Assembly: GCA_023390395.1 (NCBI GenBank)
Contig: JAEWCY010000212.1
Location: 1-6,153 of the forward strand
Source: Pseudomonadota bacterium
GTDB taxonomy: Bacteria > Desulfobacterota > Desulfovibrionia > Desulfovibrionales > Desulfovibrionaceae
Direction: 5' to 3'
DNA: 6,153 nt
Numbering within the stretch: position 1 is the stretch's first letter; every line of letters begins with the position of its first letter. The notes below the pieces were generated by a model. That model was not told where the DNA came from and did not search any database. It saw nothing but the letters and a program-made list of their open reading frames with translations. Shown here piece by piece: positions 5,101-6,153 of the stretch. The position numbers and the translations under genes are program-made.

Positions 5101-6153
5101 GGGCGACGGCTCGTTCTCGAACGGCGTATGGAGCGATGCTTCCGGCAACGCCGTGTTCAGCGTCGCGGCTGGCGTGGACGGTGGGTACGCCATCGACGCG
5201 CTCGGTACCGGCAAGGGCACCCTCGTTTTCGAGGCGAAGCAGGGATCCTCTACGGTGAAGGGCGCCGTCGCGGTTTCAGTGACTAATCCCGCGAAGGCGG
5301 TCAGGCTGGATATGGCGAGCAAGCAGGTTGTAGTAGGCGACGAGTCGTTCACATTGAAGGCGACAGTCAATCCGACTGACGCCGACGAAGCCGGCAGCAT
5401 CGTGTGGTCCACGTCGAACGCCGCGGTGGCTTCGGTCAAAGACGGCGTGGTGGCTCCGGTAAGCGCGGGCTCGGCGGTTATTACGGCGAAGGCAGGCACT
5501 GTTTCGGCGACTTGCACCGTGACGGTGACGGCAAAGCAGATAGCTGCCACGGAGGGCGATTCCGCATTCCAAGCGTCCGTCGAGGTGAGCGATTCTGCCG
5601 TCGCTGATCAACTGGATAAGATCGCTCAGGAAAACGGCGGTCTGGCGTTGGCGGTGCAGGGTGCTGAAGATTTGACAGATAAGGCGCAGCAGGCCATCGC
5701 CTCTCTCCAAAGCGCTCAAGCAAAGGTGGCGGAAGTCCTCGACGTGTCCTTCCGCAATGTCGAGGGTGGTGAGGTGCCGGTCAACCTTGACGGTGGGATG
5801 ATGACGGTGCGCGTGCAGATGACCGACGCCATGCGCGCGCTTGATCCAGCGACGCTCGTGGTCAGCCATGTTGCCGATGACGGCGCGATCAAAGCGAAGA
5901 GCACGTGGGTTGATGGTGACGACCTGTGCTTTGCCACCGAGCACTTCAGCACCTACGTGGTGACGGGCAACGAACGGCAGACTACGGGCGGCGGCTCCGG
6001 CGGCGGATCGAACGGTGGTTCCGGAACAGTTCTTCCCGGAGGCGGTTCTGGTCAAAATGACGCCGTGAAGCCTCTGCTCGCTCCTACTGGCGACACAGCG
6101 GCGCTTCCCTTGGCGCTGGCTGGCTGCGCGATTGCCGCGGCGCTGGTGTGCCT
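2159..6153 (+). CDS. Large secreted cell-wall-anchored protein with Big_2 Ig-like domains, 3' truncated by window
   Basis: An unbroken frame of more than 1331 residues that runs off the window. Residues 1-37 form a Sec signal peptide: basic RQRK (10-13), hydrophobic core VLSWCLALVLC onward, probable cleavage after AFA (35-37). Residues 38-600 have no domain I can name. They are rich in Asp, Gly, Tyr and short strand-turn patterns, suggestive of a beta-propeller, and contain seven cysteines. Residues 555-600 (KYGAVDDEGEVLIPFEYE, then LLKKDGAWEFFD) resemble a WG repeat. Ig-like domains follow at about 609-688, 689-769, 770-853, 854-937, 938-1043 (divergent) and 1044-1125; the five regular ones show the Big_2 WxSSxxxVxTVDxxGxVT and ATCTVTV-type signatures. 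Residues 1129-1273 form another domain ending HFSTYVV. A Gly/Ser linker, LAPTG (1307-1311) and a hydrophobic stretch complete a sortase signal. It is probably displayed on the cell surface for adhesion or glycan/protein binding, which is inferred from architecture only. It is divergent from the transporter gene. Confidence 0.9.
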   Translation, partial: MEAERLNGSRQRKVLSWCLALVLCVQMLGVSALQAFADEASAVAAAANKSLGKNLVYDDVYGVKHDGFALMAQRGTVTDGTGETRQIATQFDLVNSSGAVLTSFGMDDVPSSYDTEFEKANCVGSVGSYMQRLLLEEFSFYSVPKNVNDKVKYGFVSDDGTEIASTRYSDFVANWQGVPMVAALDLDGSVVDIYDANGTKKTPIPMPEGWREGWSAEGPHAYIAFTNKEEASLTLTLNGTTSDSGYVSKSYVWDPASNSFVEKAGGGDSEKVWDLPNGDTVTIAEVDGRGAYTCTTPEGSFIVEGAAYLSQFKVFVEDGLIQCNSGSSARIWDFAGTEVTVFKGAEIKSFMGDGLYLCCQYTPSNGYQYFICKVDGMTLESLPQARSYDFEAPFIYGTDNGGNFVMFDSSGNEVKKLTASSSANSFSLYERAVEDVLVVTESVRDNGNHAVAAYDKSTEEWLSLEAALAYARAQQTILPDGSTAYLVPVYDNDDGLVNTSAIPAYYQYVDRDLKALSPFGDYSTQAAYTSWISWQKTQRTLGDGTIMRYSADTSNKYGAVDDEGEVLIPFEYEAYYDCGDDDSLILLKKDGAWEFFDTSTIDTGKEPVPATSVTISGAPEQLPVGKTAQLTAAIEPVGSTDKVVWTSSDKSVLTVDAAGLVMAVANGEATVTAIAGEHSDSATITVTTPATSVTVSGTPANPLNVGGTVQLSAEVKPEGSTDKATWTSSNANVLTVDADGLVTALANGEATVTATAGEHSDSATITVVTPATGITLDAAALTLYVGDEPSKLEATVLPATASNKNVAWKSSNSNVATVDDNGAVTPVGVGTCTVTATTLDGGLTAACTVTVGEHVAGVALDKSEASIVGAGTTQLMATVSPAGALDKSVAWSTSDESVATVDDNGLVTSVGKGKAVITATSLEDEQQSASCTVTVSNPVTGLELSAASVALTKGNGQVVNVAAYGALPGAVDDYDMTLSVEGDGSFSNGVWSDASGNAVFSVAAGVDGGYAIDALGTGKGTLVFEAKQGSSTVKGAVAVSVTNPAKAVRLDMASKQVVVGDESFTLKATVNPTDADEAGSIVWSTSNAAVASVKDGVVAPVSAGSAVITAKAGTVSATCTVTVTAKQIAATEGDSAFQASVEVSDSAVADQLDKIAQENGGLALAVQGAEDLTDKAQQAIASLQSAQAKVAEVLDVSFRNVEGGEVPVNLDGGMMTVRVQMTDAMRALDPATLVVSHVADDGAIKAKSTWVDGDDLCFATEHFSTYVVTGNERQTTGGGSGGGSNGGSGTVLPGGGSGQNDAVKPLLAPTGDTAALPLALAGCAIAAALVC
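3821..3958 (+). other. WG-like repeat within the surface protein (residues 555-600)
   Basis: The encoded segment reads KYGAVDDEGEVLIPFEYE, then a spacer, then DGAWEFFDTS. This follows the WG-repeat pattern (K-W/Y-G-x-x-D-x-x-G-x-x-x-I-P-x-x-Y-[DE]). WG repeats usually occur in several copies in surface or secreted proteins. Only one clear copy is visible here, with Tyr in place of the usual first Trp, directly before the Ig-like array. It could be the last blade of a propeller whose earlier blades have diverged. Confidence 0.45.
3983..5533 (+). repeat. Array of bacterial Ig-like (Big_2) domain repeats, about 80-84 aa each
   Basis: Domain-coding units start at 3983, 4223, 4466, 4718, 4970 and 5288. 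Five share a PAT/PVTG-type entry, a W-S/T-S/T-S motif, V-A/L-T/S-V, G-V/L-V and a closing TVTV strand, as in Big_2 domains of intimin and invasin-type surface proteins. Units 1 and 2 are the closest pair: over the 54 residues from GSTDK to PAT, 44 are identical by hand count, including an identical AGEHSDSATITV block. The unit at 4970-5287 is longer (106 aa) and lacks the W-S-S motif. Units 3, 4 and 6 have a cysteine in the last strand (CTVTV) where units 1 and 2 have isoleucine. The array most likely acts as a rigid stalk lifting the N-terminal region off the cell wall. Confidence 0.9.
5543..5977 (+). other. C-terminal domain with HFSTYVV end (residues 1129-1273)
   Basis: This begins with a helical stretch containing DQLDKIAQENGG and a Gln/Ala-rich segment, then turns into beta-type sequence: VLDVSFRNVEGGEVPVNL, VTVRVQM-like strand, LVVSHVADDGAIKAK, and finally FATEHFSTYVVTG. 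From memory, similar segments ending in (T/E)HFSxY(A/V)V often sit just before the cell-wall anchor in surface proteins of Coriobacteriia and Clostridia. No enzymatic residues are apparent. A structural role near the wall is likely; this is inference. Confidence 0.5.
5987..6153 (+). other. Gly/Ser linker, LAPTG sorting motif and start of membrane anchor
   Basis: After about 22 residues of Gly/Ser-rich linker (GGGSGGGSNGGSG and a second GGGSG) comes LAPTGD, with LAPTG encoded at 6077-6091. The hydrophobic residues AALPLALAGCAIAAALVC follow up to the window end. This is the order of a sortase signal; the basic tail expected after the hydrophobic stretch would lie just beyond the window. Ala in place of the second-position Pro makes it an LAxTG-type motif, which is known for class E sortases of high-GC Gram-positives. 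It predicts covalent attachment to peptidoglycan. Confidence 0.75.

Noticed and set aside
3983..5533. CRISPR-like or satellite repeat array
   Set aside because: The periodicity (about 240-252 bp) is in frame and codes for Ig-like domains; there are no short identical repeats with unique spacers.
3883..6055. Several minus-strand open frames opposite the Ig-like domains
   Set aside because: They give repetitive Val/Thr/Ser/Ala-rich or His/Arg-rich products mirroring the repeats, and the opposite strand has recognisable Big_2 domains.

Overview
The window most resembles a chromosomal stretch from a high-GC Gram-positive bacterium. The best guess is a gut Coriobacteriia/Eggerthellaceae member. 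Three things support this: GC-rich third codon positions, a large secreted protein made of bacterial Ig-like repeats, and a sorting motif of the LAxTG kind (LAPTG). No rRNA or marker gene is present, so the taxonomic call is an inference.

Layout. (1) Positions 1-495 (+) hold the 3' end of a gene. Its product begins inside what looks like a BspA-type leucine-rich repeat and ends in a charged, helical, ankyrin-like tail. (2) Positions 530-1876 (-) encode a complete 448-aa Major Facilitator Superfamily transporter of the MFS_3/EntS-like type. It converges on the first gene with only 34 bp between the stop codons. (3) Positions 1877-2158 are a 282-bp AT-richer divergent intergenic region. It contains a tandem 11-bp direct repeat and several short palindromes, which are candidate regulatory sites. 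(4) Positions 2159-6153 (+) are one uninterrupted reading frame that runs off the window end. It encodes a secreted, probably cell-wall-anchored protein of more than 1331 aa. Its parts in order are a signal peptide, a ~560-aa N-terminal region of unknown fold ending in a WG-like repeat, five recognisable Big_2 Ig-like domains with one divergent domain among them, a C-terminal domain ending in a HFSTYVV motif, a Gly/Ser linker, an LAPTG motif and the start of a hydrophobic anchor.

How the genes relate. The transporter and the giant surface protein are transcribed divergently from the shared intergenic region, so they could share a regulator. No regulator gene is visible, and no functional link between exporter and surface protein can be shown from sequence alone. 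The most interesting parts are the unassigned N-terminal region of the surface protein and the ordered repeats in the divergent promoter region. I see no phage, CRISPR, transposon, toxin or RNA gene.
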